A DNA stretch of 64,000 nt from assembly GCA_002381695.1 (NCBI GenBank), contig DFXM01000053.1, positions 30,823-94,822 on the forward strand. Reading direction: 5' to 3'. The notes below the pieces were generated by a model. That model searched no databases. It had not been told where the DNA came from and worked only from the letters and a program-made list of their open reading frames with translations. Positions within the stretch are counted from its first letter, which is position 1; the number at the start of each line of letters is the position of its first letter. This stretch comes from Clostridium sp. UBA4108 (lineage in GTDB: Bacteria > Bacillota > Clostridia > Clostridiales > Clostridiaceae). This document shows, piece by piece, positions 50,882 through 59,515 of this stretch. The translations under genes and the position numbers were made by a program.

Positions 50882-51580
50882 ATGAATTATAATGAATTAG
50901 TAGATTTAATAGTAAAAGAGGTTTATAGCAAACTACAACAACCATTAAGCACCATAAAGTCAGAAACAATTGATGAGAGGAAAACACTGGTAGTCTTTGA
51001 TGAAGAAAATATAGAAAAATACAATTCTATAGTAGGTCATAGCTACAAAATAATTCCGTATACTGTGGATGTAAAGGATTGTGATGTGATCTTCCTATCA
51101 AAATTGTGTTTAAAGGGATTAGCTAATTTAGCCACTTTAAACTTAGATACCCCAGAACAGGACTTCATGGTAAGAATGCTTATGAAGGGAAAAAAAGTAT
51201 ATATATTAGAAGATGGTATTCAATACAGAAGATATAAGAATACAGCTCCTAAACCACTATACAATAAATATATTGAGTTTGAAAAAGAATTAATAAAACA
51301 TGGAATGGATATAATAGAATCAATAAGCTCAATAGAAGATAGAAAATCTACTATTGAAGCAAAAGAGAAAAAAGTTGAAGCAGTAGTTTCTACAATAGGA
51401 AATTCTATGGTGGAAGAAAACTCTTTTGAGATAAGAAATAAAAAACTTATTTCAGAAGCAGACTTAAAGAAGCCTTTTATGAATGGAATGAAATCAGTAG
51501 TTATAGATAAAAAGAGTATAATAACTCCTCTCGCTAATGATTTTATAAGACTCCATCACTTAAAGGTGAAAAGAGTATAG
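50882..51580 (+). CDS. Eut-locus conserved protein, TIGR02536-like
   Basis: The protein (232 aa) is found in this position in Firmicute eut clusters and fits the family described as TIGR02536 (ethanolamine utilisation protein). It starts with an amphipathic helix (MNYNELVDLIVKEVYSKL) followed by a linker, the signature of a cargo-targeting peptide, and has a mixed alpha/beta core (VIFLSKLCLKGLANLATL, GKKVYILEDGIQYRRYK). No catalytic motif is visible and function is unknown. AGGGGGGAGA precedes the ATG; eutN follows after 12 bases. Confidence 0.8.
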   Translation: MNYNELVDLIVKEVYSKLQQPLSTIKSETIDERKTLVVFDEENIEKYNSIVGHSYKIIPYTVDVKDCDVIFLSKLCLKGLANLATLNLDTPEQDFMVRMLMKGKKVYILEDGIQYRRYKNTAPKPLYNKYIEFEKELIKHGMDIIESISSIEDRKSTIEAKEKKVEAVVSTIGNSMVEENSFEIRNKKLISEADLKKPFMNGMKSVVIDKKSIITPLANDFIRLHHLKVKRV

Positions 51581-51592
51581 TGGAGGAATAAA

Positions 51593-51865
51593 ATGGTTAT
51601 AGGAAGAGTTGTGGGAAGATTATGGGCTACTAGAAAAGATGAAAAGTTAAATGGACAAAAGTTCTTAATAGTTAGACTATTAAAGGACAAGGAACAGGAA
51701 ATGGAAGGTTTTTTTGTGGCAGCAGATAATGTAGGAGCAGGTACTGGAGATATGGTTCTAATCACTAAGGGAAGCTCAGCAAGAGTTTCCCTAGGTGAGA
51801 GCCATATACCAGTAGACGCTGCTATAGTAGGGATTATTGATTCTATGGAGGTAGAAGATGAATAA
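51593..51865 (+). CDS. eutN: Microcompartment vertex protein EutN/CcmL
   Basis: The protein (90 aa) is a BMC-P: MVIGRVVGRLWATRKDEKLN, GQKFLIVRLLKDKE, FFVAADNVGAGTGDMVLITK and SSARVSLGESHIPVDAAIVG. These pentamers cap the vertices of the polyhedral shell. GGAGGA lies 6 bases upstream. It overlaps the next gene by 8 bases. Confidence 0.95.
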   Translation: MVIGRVVGRLWATRKDEKLNGQKFLIVRLLKDKEQEMEGFFVAADNVGAGTGDMVLITKGSSARVSLGESHIPVDAAIVGIIDSMEVEDE

Positions 51866-52403
51866 GAGCCTTGGTTCAATAGAATTTAGAAGCATTGCAA
51901 AAGGTATCGAAGTAGCAGATGGTATGGTTAAAAAGGCATCTATAGAGATACTTCTTTTAAAGACTATATGTCCTGGTAAGTTTCTGTTAATCTTATCTGG
52001 TCATGAGGATGAAGTTAAAGAGGCCATAGACTATGGTTTAGATGCAGCTCATGGATATGTAGTAGATAGTTTCACAATAAATGCTGTCCACAATGATATT
52101 ATTCAAGGATTTAAAAATAAATATGGAAAATATAACAGAGGTGCTCTAGGAATAATGGAGACTATTAATGTTTGTAGTGGGATTTATGCTTTAGATAAAG
52201 CATTAAAAAGCTCTAATGTTACTCTAGCAAAACTTCAACCTGCCTTTGGTATAGGCGGAAAGTTAGTATATATTGTTTCAGGAGAAGTTAGTGATGTAGA
52301 GCATGGAATGAGTATAGCTAGAGAATCATTAGAAGATAAGAAAATAGTAAATATAAGTGTTATAGCTTCACCAGATGAACTTATGATTTCAAAATTACTT
52401 TAA
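51858..52403 (+). CDS. Tandem-BMC shell protein, PduT-like, with a pore cysteine
   Basis: The protein (181 aa) has two BMC domains: residues ~1-88 (LGSIEFRSIAKGIEVADGMV) and ~95-181 (ALGIMETINVCSGIYALDKA). Cysteine 38, in TICPGK, falls exactly where PduT binds a 4Fe-4S cluster at the trimer centre. I infer that it forms a trimer with a redox-active or electron-conducting pore. It is fused translationally with eutN by an 8-base overlap and followed by eutH. Confidence 0.88.
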   Translation: MNKSLGSIEFRSIAKGIEVADGMVKKASIEILLLKTICPGKFLLILSGHEDEVKEAIDYGLDAAHGYVVDSFTINAVHNDIIQGFKNKYGKYNRGALGIMETINVCSGIYALDKALKSSNVTLAKLQPAFGIGGKLVYIVSGEVSDVEHGMSIARESLEDKKIVNISVIASPDELMISKLL

Positions 52404-52421
52404 TTGGGAGGAAATGAAACA

Positions 52422-53516
52422 ATGGGAATAAATGAAATTATTATATATATAATGGTTGTTTTCATGGCTTTAGGAGCAATAGATAAATGTATAGGTAACA
52501 AATTTGGATTAGGTGAAAAATTTGAAGAAGGTTTCATGGCGATGGGGTCACTAGCATTAGCTATGGTTGGAGTTATATGTCTTGCACCAGTACTTGCAAA
52601 TATATTGAAACCAGTAGTTGTGCCTGTATTTGACCTATTAGGTGCAGATCCAGCTATGTTTGCTGGTTCATTACTTGCTAATGATATGGGTGGAGCTCCA
52701 CTAGCAGCTGAGCTTGCTAGAGATCCACAAGCAGCATTATTCGGAGGACTTATAGTAGGAGCTATGATGGGACCTACTATAGTATTTACAATACCAGTTG
52801 CACTAGGAATAATTAATAAAGAAGATCAAAGATTTTTAGCTACAGGAGTATTAGCAGGAGTTATCACAATTCCAATTGGAGCTTTTGTAGGAGGATTAGT
52901 AGCTGGATTCCCAGTTATGATGGTATTAAGAAACCTAATTCCAATAGTTATATTTGCAGCTATTATAGCAATAGGATTATGGAAGTTTGAAAAAGCCATG
53001 ATAACAGGATTTACATACTTTGGTAAGTTCGTAGTTATACTAATTACATTAGCATTAGCAGCAGCAGTTATAGAACAATTAACAGGAATAGTATTAATTC
53101 CAGGAATGAATCCAATTCATGAAGGTATTGCAATTGTTGGAGATATAGCTATAGTTCTTGCAGGAGCATTCCCACTAGTACTTGTTATAACTAAAGTATT
53201 CAAGAAGCCATTAATGGCTCTAGGAAAAGTTTTAGGAATGAACGATATAGCAGCAGCTGGTATGGTTGCTAGTTTAGCTAACAGTATTCCAATGTTCGGC
53301 ATGATGAAAGATATGGATAACAGAGGAAAAATCATCAATGTTGCATTTGCAGTTTCAGCAGCTTTTGTATTTGGAGATCACTTAGGATTCACAGCTGGAT
53401 TTAATTCAGAAATGATATTTCCAATGATAGTTGCTAAATTGGTTGGAGGAATAGCAGCAGTAATACTTGCTATATTCATTGCTAATAGTATGTTAGGTAA
53501 AGAGGAAGCAAAATAA
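52422..53516 (+). CDS. eutH: Ethanolamine transporter EutH
   Basis: The protein (364 aa) is strongly hydrophobic with about ten membrane segments. Landmarks are IYIMVVFMALGAIDKCIGNK, GLGEKFEEGFMAMGSLALAM, LLANDMGGAPLAAELARDPQ, GAMMGPTIVFTIPVALGII and GMVASLANSIPMFGMMKDMD. EutH brings ethanolamine in when it is scarce or protonated. The true start is ATG 52422, 9 bases after GGGAGGA; the frame extends upstream to a TTG that is not used. Confidence 0.95.
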   Translation: MGINEIIIYIMVVFMALGAIDKCIGNKFGLGEKFEEGFMAMGSLALAMVGVICLAPVLANILKPVVVPVFDLLGADPAMFAGSLLANDMGGAPLAAELARDPQAALFGGLIVGAMMGPTIVFTIPVALGIINKEDQRFLATGVLAGVITIPIGAFVGGLVAGFPVMMVLRNLIPIVIFAAIIAIGLWKFEKAMITGFTYFGKFVVILITLALAAAVIEQLTGIVLIPGMNPIHEGIAIVGDIAIVLAGAFPLVLVITKVFKKPLMALGKVLGMNDIAAAGMVASLANSIPMFGMMKDMDNRGKIINVAFAVSAAFVFGDHLGFTAGFNSEMIFPMIVAKLVGGIAAVILAIFIANSMLGKEEAK

Positions 53517-53572
53517 TAATTATACATTATTAGTTATTATTTCTTAAATGCCTACAGAGGAGGAAAGTAATT

Positions 53573-54040
53573 ATGCAAAATATTGATAAAGATTTACTAG
53601 AGAAGTTAGTAAGACAAATTATAGAAGAAAAGATTAGTGGAGCTAAAGATTCAGTAGACTTCGTTAGAAATAGGGATATAAGTGGAATTACATCAGTAAA
53701 ACTTCCAACAGTCAAGGTTGATGAATCAAATAGATTAGATACAGGAAATCCTAAAGATGTAGTTTATACTAAGGATATTTTTACAATAGAAGAAAGCCCA
53801 AGACTAGGTTGTGGAATGATGGAAATGAAAGAAACAACTTTCGATTGGACACTAAATTATGATGAGGTTGACTATGTAATTGAAGGACATCTAGATATAA
53901 TCATAGATGGAAGAAAAATATCGGCAGATGCTGGAGAACTAATTTTAATACCAAAAGGAAGTAAAATTCAGTTCTCAGTTCCAAATTATGCTAGATTTAT
54001 ATATGTAACATATCCAGCAGATTGGGCAAACCAAAATTAA
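53573..54040 (+). CDS. eutQ: EutQ cupin-like protein
   Basis: The protein (155 aa) has an N-terminal helix (KDLLEKLVRQIIEEKISGA) of encapsulation-peptide type and a C-terminal cupin fold (GMMEMKETTFDWTLNYDEVD, YVIEGHLDIIIDGRKISADA, GELILIPKGSKIQFSVP). EutQ in Salmonella is needed for compartment assembly and has been reported to have acetate-kinase activity. GGAGGAAAG precedes the ATG. It is the last eut gene, followed by a terminator. Confidence 0.94.
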   Translation: MQNIDKDLLEKLVRQIIEEKISGAKDSVDFVRNRDISGITSVKLPTVKVDESNRLDTGNPKDVVYTKDIFTIEESPRLGCGMMEMKETTFDWTLNYDEVDYVIEGHLDIIIDGRKISADAGELILIPKGSKIQFSVPNYARFIYVTYPADWANQN

Positions 54041-54044
54041 GTAA

Positions 54045-54087
54045 AATAGAGAAGTAAGATAAAAATTTTCTTACTTCTCTATTTTTT
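54045..54087 (+). terminator. Terminator of the eut operon
   Basis: AAATAGAGAAGTAAGA pairs with TCTTACTTCTCTATTT almost perfectly, followed by TTTTTG. Located right after eutQ. Confidence 0.88.
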
Positions 54088-54210
54088 GTTATTAATGATA
54101 TGTTTTTATTGACAGTAGCAGAGATAAATTAATTTTTAGTATTTTACTAATTCAAATTATTATATTAAAATGTTATTTTAAAAAACTATAAAAATATTTA
54201 AGAGTAAATT

Positions 54211-54252
54211 AAAAGAGAGAAGTAAGACAAAAATTCTTATTTCTCTCTTTTT
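54211..54252 (+). terminator. Second, related terminator after the eut operon
   Basis: AAAGAGAGAAGTAAGA pairs with TCTTATTTCTCTCTTT, followed by TTTTTC. It lies ~165 bases beyond the first and has nearly the same stem, so one may be a duplicate of the other. Little else is in the gap. Confidence 0.75.
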
Positions 54253-54352
54253 TTCTACATTTGTAACTAATTCTTAATAAAATAAATCATTAACAGTAAT
54301 ACAATAATAATTGTGGCGTAATATATTAAAAATAAGAAAGAAGAGATTAAAG

Positions 54353-55171
54353 TTGAATATTGAAGCAAGAGATTATGGCAAAAGAGAGATAAGAAAATAT
54401 AATGTTATAAAATGGAAGTTTGTAGGAGTTTTAATAGTAGTATTTTTAATAATTATTGGATATAAAACTGTTAAAAACTCAACTATATATGCCAAAGAGA
54501 ATTTAAACATTCAGGAAGGAATAAACACTTTAAGAACATTAGAGAATAAAGATATAGCGACTATAGAAATTAATATAAATAAAGTGAGAGAAGAATTAAA
54601 TAGGAAAAGCAAACAAGAGGACAAAGTAACACTAAAAGATGAAAGAGATTTTAATACAATATTTAAAGATACAGTATTTATGGGAGATTCGATTTCGGAG
54701 GGACTAAGTGAATATGAGCTACTTCAGAATTCTTCTGTAGTAGCAATGAAAGGAAGGGATGTAATAAAAGCAACACAGGATATAAGCACTGTAGTTAATC
54801 TAAATCCTCAAAATATAATTATGTTCTATGGAATGAATGACATGCTTCTATTTAAAGACACAGAGAGTTTTGTGAAACATTATGAGAAACTGATTAAAGA
54901 AATAAAAGGTAAATTACCTAATGTAAGAATATATATAAACTCAGTATTTCCAGTTCAATCTAAGGTTAGTAATAAGGAGCCAAGCTATGAAAATTATGAT
55001 GATTTTAATGTAGGGTTACAAGACATGTGTAGAAAACTTTCCATTAATTTTATTGATACTGCATATCTAGTAAAAGAAAATAATGAATTATATGAGCAAG
55101 ATGGAATACATCTAATACCTAAATTTTATCCACAATGGTTAGATATTATAAAGGAAAAAGCAGAGCTGTAA
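54353..55171 (+). CDS. SGNH/GDSL-family hydrolase, membrane-anchored
   Basis: The protein (272 aa from the preferred start) has one membrane anchor (residues ~24-40, VGVLIVVFLIIIGYKTV) and an extracellular SGNH domain. Block I is FMGDSISEG, block III is FYGMNDMLLF, and block V is DGIHL, giving the Ser-His-Asp set. Such proteins act on acyl groups of wall polymers or on lipids. The start is uncertain: TTG 54353 has an AGAAGAGA site, while the frame runs back to TTG 54311. It heads a gene group with an MBOAT acyltransferase and a DHHW protein, suggesting acetylation of a surface glycan. Confidence 0.78.
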   Translation: MNIEARDYGKREIRKYNVIKWKFVGVLIVVFLIIIGYKTVKNSTIYAKENLNIQEGINTLRTLENKDIATIEININKVREELNRKSKQEDKVTLKDERDFNTIFKDTVFMGDSISEGLSEYELLQNSSVVAMKGRDVIKATQDISTVVNLNPQNIIMFYGMNDMLLFKDTESFVKHYEKLIKEIKGKLPNVRIYINSVFPVQSKVSNKEPSYENYDDFNVGLQDMCRKLSINFIDTAYLVKENNELYEQDGIHLIPKFYPQWLDIIKEKAEL

Positions 55172-55183
55172 GAGGTGAAACAA

Positions 55184-55657
55184 ATGAAGAAAAACAAAAT
55201 AAGGAATTTATTAGTAGTATTTTTTATACTTACTACAGCTATAACTATAAGTGGATGCAATAATGAACCAGAAGCATCTCTAGAGGAGATAATTACATCT
55301 ATGGAAGTCAATATAGATTCAGAAAGTATGAAACAAGGAGATAATAAGGCATTGAAAAGATTTTATGGATTAAATTCTAATGATTTTCAAGAAGTTATCT
55401 TATATGTACCAAAAACATCTATGGATGTTAATGAGTTACTTATTATAAAAGTTAAAGATAGTTCCCAGGTTGAAGGTATAGAAATAGCTATAGAGGAAAG
55501 AGTTGATAGACAGCTTGAGAATTTTAATGGTTATGGAGTAGAACAATGTGCATTGCTTGAAGAGTATGAAATTAAAGTAGTGGGAAATTATTTTTTTTAT
55601 ACCGTAGCAAAAGATTCAGAAGACTTAAAAGTTAAATTCACCAAAGAGATGAAATAG
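55184..55657 (+). CDS. DUF4358 lipoprotein
   Basis: The protein (157 aa) starts with a signal peptide ending in a lipobox (ITISGCNNEP), so the cysteine is acylated and the protein anchored outside the membrane. The rest (ILYVPKTSMDVNELLIIKVK, then NYFFYTVAKDSED) fits DUF4358, a family often encoded with SGNH and MBOAT genes in Clostridia. ATG 55184 is preferred over GTG 55175 because AGAGGTG lies just before it. Function unknown; likely an accessory to surface-polymer modification. Confidence 0.82.
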   Translation: MKKNKIRNLLVVFFILTTAITISGCNNEPEASLEEIITSMEVNIDSESMKQGDNKALKRFYGLNSNDFQEVILYVPKTSMDVNELLIIKVKDSSQVEGIEIAIEERVDRQLENFNGYGVEQCALLEEYEIKVVGNYFFYTVAKDSEDLKVKFTKEMK

Positions 55658-55768
55658 ATATCCTTAAATTTTAGATTAGTATGTTGAAGTAAGAATTTTA
55701 CTATACTAAAATCTAAACAAATTAAGCTTTTACAATATAATAAAATACATAAGAGAAGAGGAAAAACT

Positions 55769-57175
55769 ATGGTTTTTAGCAGTATATTTTTCATTTTTAC
55801 GTTTTTACCTATAACATTAATACTATATTACATAACTCCTAAAGGTTTTAGAAATATAGTATTGCTAGTAATGAGCTTAATGTTTTATGCATGGGGAGAA
55901 CCTACATATATATTTCTTATGGTGTTTACTACTGTATTTGATTATTTTTCAGCATTATATATAACTAAAAATAAAGAGAACAAGTTAAAGAAAAGAAATA
56001 TTTTTATATTTACAGTGATAGTAAATTTAGCTATATTGGGATTTTTTAAATACTATGGATTTTTTATAGATAATATAAATAGTATTTTTCATCTAAATAT
56101 AGAATATAAAGGATTACCATTACCTATAGGAATATCTTTTTATACCTTTCAAACCTTATCTTATATAATTGATGTATATCTAGGAAAAGTAAAGGTTCAA
56201 AAGAGTCTTATAGATTTTAGTCTATATGTCACTATGTTTCCTCAGCTAGTGGCAGGGCCTATTGTAAGATATTCTGATATTACAGAGCAATTGAGGTATA
56301 GAGAAGAAGGAATAAATAGCTTTGGAGAAGGTGTAGAAAGATTTATTCAAGGATTAGGAAAGAAAGTGCTTTTAGCAAATAATATAGGTATGCTTTGGAC
56401 AACTATTCAAAGTACAAATTTTGAAAATTTATCGATAGTAACTGCTTGGTTAGGTATAGCGGCTTTCACTTTCCAAATATATTTTGATTTTAGTGGATAT
56501 TCAGATATGGCTATAGGGCTTGGAAAGATGTTTGGATTTGAATTTATAGAGAATTTTGATTATCCATACATATCACAAAGTGTAACAGAGTTTTGGAGAA
56601 GGTGGCATATATCTTTAGGATCCTGGTTTAGAGAGTACATATATATACCATTAGGAGGGAATCGAAAAGGATTTTTAATGCAGTGTAGAAACTTGTTTGC
56701 AGTTTGGATATTAACTGGATTATGGCATGGAGCTAGTTGGAATTTTGTTGTTTGGGGATTATATTATGGAATTATACTATTTATAGAAAAATTATTTTTA
56801 AAGAGAGCTCTAAAGTTATTGCCTGAATTTTTATCTCATATTTATACAATGGTAGTAGTAATGGTAGGATGGGTATTTTTCGGAATGGATAGCTTATCTC
56901 ATGGAGTAGATTACATAAAGGTTATGTTTGGTTTTGGATCTAATCCGATAATAGATAGTTCAGCTATATATTATCTAAACACCAATTTAATTCTATTCAT
57001 AATTCTATTTATAGCATCTACCCCTGTAATGAACAGTATATTTGAAAATATTAAAAGATATAAGAAAAATAAAGGAGTAATAATTGCTACAGCAATCCTT
57101 ATGATTATAAATATGCTAGCTATAGCCTATTTAGTTAACGAAACTTATAATCCTTTTTTATATTTTAGATTTTAG
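55769..57175 (+). CDS. MBOAT-family O-acyltransferase (AlgI/PatA-like)
   Basis: The protein (468 aa) has about ten to twelve membrane segments and MBOAT landmarks: LILYYITPKGFRNIVLLVMS, FYAWGEPTYIFLMVF, FPQLVAGPIVRY, FDFSGYSDMAIGLGKMFGFE, WRRWHISLGSWFREYIYIPL and the catalytic histidine in LTGLWHGASWNFVVWGLYYG. Such proteins move acyl groups across the membrane to extracellular polysaccharides. AGAGGAAAAAC precedes the ATG. The partner DHHW gene is 134 bases downstream. Confidence 0.93.
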   Translation: MVFSSIFFIFTFLPITLILYYITPKGFRNIVLLVMSLMFYAWGEPTYIFLMVFTTVFDYFSALYITKNKENKLKKRNIFIFTVIVNLAILGFFKYYGFFIDNINSIFHLNIEYKGLPLPIGISFYTFQTLSYIIDVYLGKVKVQKSLIDFSLYVTMFPQLVAGPIVRYSDITEQLRYREEGINSFGEGVERFIQGLGKKVLLANNIGMLWTTIQSTNFENLSIVTAWLGIAAFTFQIYFDFSGYSDMAIGLGKMFGFEFIENFDYPYISQSVTEFWRRWHISLGSWFREYIYIPLGGNRKGFLMQCRNLFAVWILTGLWHGASWNFVVWGLYYGIILFIEKLFLKRALKLLPEFLSHIYTMVVVMVGWVFFGMDSLSHGVDYIKVMFGFGSNPIIDSSAIYYLNTNLILFIILFIASTPVMNSIFENIKRYKKNKGVIIATAILMIINMLAIAYLVNETYNPFLYFRF

Positions 57176-57309
57176 ATCTATAAATAATAGTAGGAAGAAA
57201 TTACTTGAATACTTTCGTAAATAGGCTTTAGGAAGAGATGATTTCATAGAAGGTATTATTTATATAAAAATATGTACTTTACACCTATATTGGGAAGGAC
57301 AAGATAATT

Positions 57310-58461
57310 ATGAAGAATAGATACAATAAGAAGTTATATGCATTTAGTTTGACATTTAGTTTTTTACTACTTTTAGCTACAATTGGAGTATTAAATATAA
57401 CTTCTAAGGATAAAACTTTTTCTGAAAATGAAAATAGGAAATTAGCTAAAAAACCCAAATTTTCAATAGAGAGTATTTTGGATGGAAGATATACAAAAAA
57501 AACTGAAAAATATGTAGCAGATCAATTTATAGGAAGAGATGGATTTATAAAAATTAAAGCTAATACAGATAGATTATTAGGTAAAAAGGAAGAAAATGAA
57601 GTTTACATTGGTGATGAGGGATATTTAATAGAGCAGTTTAAAGTTCCATTAGAAGAGAATCTCAATAGCAATTTAGAAGCTATAAATAAGTTCTCAGATA
57701 AATATAAGGGTATGAAACAATATATGGTCATAGTACCTAATGCTGTGAGTATACTTGAAAATAAGCTTCCTAGTAATGCACCTGTAGTATCCCAAAAACT
57801 ATATCTTGATAAATTGAAGAAAACTATAGGAAAAAATGTGGAATTTGTAGATGTTTTTAATAGTTTATATGAGCATAAAGATGAATACATATATTATAAA
57901 ACAGATCATCATTGGACCACCTTAGGTGGATATTACACCTTTTTAAAATTGGCGGAAAACATGAAATTGGAGGTTAAACAGAATTATTATGATTTAAAAA
58001 TAGTAGAAAATAAATTTTATGGCACTCTTTCTTCTAAAGTAGGAATAAAAAATAAAGAGCCAGATAGTATAAATATTTACTTGCCCAAAAACGGAGCAGA
58101 TGAAGTATCTGTTAACTATGTAGAAGAAAAAAAGAAAACGACCTCTTTATATAATAGCAAAAAGCTTAATACAAAAGATAAGTATGGTGTATTTTTAGAA
58201 GGAAATCATCCCTTAGTGAAGATAAATACAACAGCTAATAATAATGATAGATTACTAATAGTAAAGGATTCCTATGCAAATTCTTTTGTGCAATTTTTGA
58301 CTCCATATTTTAGTGAGATAGTGTTAGTAGATCCAAGATATTATTATGAGGATTTATATAAGCTAATAAGTGAAGAAAAAATAACTCATACTTTATTTTT
58401 ATATAATGCAAATACATTTTTTCAAGATAATTCACTATCAGCAGTATTAAATAATGAATAA
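57310..58461 (+). CDS. DHHW-family protein (AlgJ/AlgX-like acetyltransferase partner)
   Basis: The protein (383 aa) has an N-terminal membrane anchor (residues ~10-28, AFSLTFSFLLLLATIGVLN) and an extracytoplasmic SGNH-like domain with the DHHW signature (YYKTDHHWTTLGGYY, near residues 195-210) and LLIVKDSYANSFVQFL near 315. It is the usual partner of the MBOAT protein in acetylating a secreted polymer. AAGGACAAG precedes the ATG. Substrate polymer is not indicated by the neighbours. Confidence 0.9.
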   Translation: MKNRYNKKLYAFSLTFSFLLLLATIGVLNITSKDKTFSENENRKLAKKPKFSIESILDGRYTKKTEKYVADQFIGRDGFIKIKANTDRLLGKKEENEVYIGDEGYLIEQFKVPLEENLNSNLEAINKFSDKYKGMKQYMVIVPNAVSILENKLPSNAPVVSQKLYLDKLKKTIGKNVEFVDVFNSLYEHKDEYIYYKTDHHWTTLGGYYTFLKLAENMKLEVKQNYYDLKIVENKFYGTLSSKVGIKNKEPDSINIYLPKNGADEVSVNYVEEKKKTTSLYNSKKLNTKDKYGVFLEGNHPLVKINTTANNNDRLLIVKDSYANSFVQFLTPYFSEIVLVDPRYYYEDLYKLISEEKITHTLFLYNANTFFQDNSLSAVLNNE

Positions 58462-58560
58462 TGAGTGAAATACAATAGATGGCTAGAGTATGAGGCATAA
58501 TTCTAAAAAATGTGTAAATAATTTTGGGAATTAATATAGGATAAATTAAAAAGGACTTTT

Positions 58561-58616
58561 CACTTAAAAAGGCTAATGGTGCAAATATATATTTTCATCA
58601 TTAGTCTTTTTAAGTG
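58561..58616. terminator. Bidirectional terminator
   Basis: CACTTAAAAAGGCTAATG pairs with CATTAGTCTTTTTAAGTG (one mismatch) around a ~20-base AT-rich loop. It separates the DHHW gene from the convergent transporter gene. Confidence 0.85.
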
Positions 58617-58620
58617 GTTG

Positions 58621-59481
58621 TTAACTAATTTTTTTATTATTCTTATTATATAAAAACATATATAATGAAGCAGAAAAAATAACTATATAACCTGTAAAGC
58701 TCAATATGTCAGGGATTTGATTAAATAGTAACATGCTTATTATAGCTGAGAATATTATGTTTGAATAATCAAATATAGATATCTCTTTAGCAGGTGCATA
58801 CTTATAGGCTAGTGTTACTCCAAATTGTCCAATAGTAGCAAATACTCCAGCTAGAAGCAGGTAAGTAAGTTGGATAATTGTCATAGGTTTATATGTAAAT
58901 AGAACAAAGGGAAGTACTGTAACTACAGAGAATAAGGAAAAATAAAAAACTATGGTATAGTATTTTTCTTTTCCACCGAGCGCTCTAAGGCAAGTATAGG
59001 CACCAGCAGCAAAAACTGCAGAGAAAATTCCTATTAAATAAGGAAACATATCAATATTAAAAGCAGGTTTTATAATTAGTACGGCTCCAAGAAAAGCAAC
59101 AAGAACTGAAATAATTTGTTTTAGACTTAGGTTTTCCTTTAAAAATAGAGCAGAAAATATTATTACAAAGAAAGGACTTAATTTATTCAGCATATTTGCA
59201 TCAGATAATATTAGATGATCAATAGCGTAGAAATTAAGAACTATACCAACAGTTCCTAAAGCTGATCTTAAAAGTAATGTCTTTTGATTCTCACGTTTAC
59301 CAAAGAAACTTTCTTTATGATAAATAATCATACTGAAGGCTATAATACAAGAAATAGCATTTCTGAAAAGAGTCTTTTGAAGTGAAGGTATATCTCCAGA
59401 TAACTTTACAAAAACCGACATCATAGCAAAACCAAAAGCTGAGAGTATTATAAATAAAATTCCTTTATTTCTATTATTCAT
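58621..59481 (-). CDS. EamA/DMT-family transporter
   Basis: The protein (286 aa) has ten hydrophobic segments in two EamA repeats of about 130 residues each: GILFIILSAFGFAMMSVFVK opens the first, and VFAAGAYTCLRALGGKEKYY opens the second. The DMT family exports amino acids, nucleobases or drugs. The start at 59481 follows AAGGAGAA; the frame extends upstream to 59565, but only through the nested palindrome, so the extra 28 residues are not real. No neighbouring gene hints at a substrate. Confidence 0.9.
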   Translation of the reverse strand: MNNRNKGILFIILSAFGFAMMSVFVKLSGDIPSLQKTLFRNAISCIIAFSMIIYHKESFFGKRENQKTLLLRSALGTVGIVLNFYAIDHLILSDANMLNKLSPFFVIIFSALFLKENLSLKQIISVLVAFLGAVLIIKPAFNIDMFPYLIGIFSAVFAAGAYTCLRALGGKEKYYTIVFYFSLFSVVTVLPFVLFTYKPMTIIQLTYLLLAGVFATIGQFGVTLAYKYAPAKEISIFDYSNIIFSAIISMLLFNQIPDILSFTGYIVIFSASLYMFLYNKNNKKIS

Positions 59482-59515
59482 TTGTATTTCTCCTTTAAAT
59501 AAAGTGTGAAGCACT

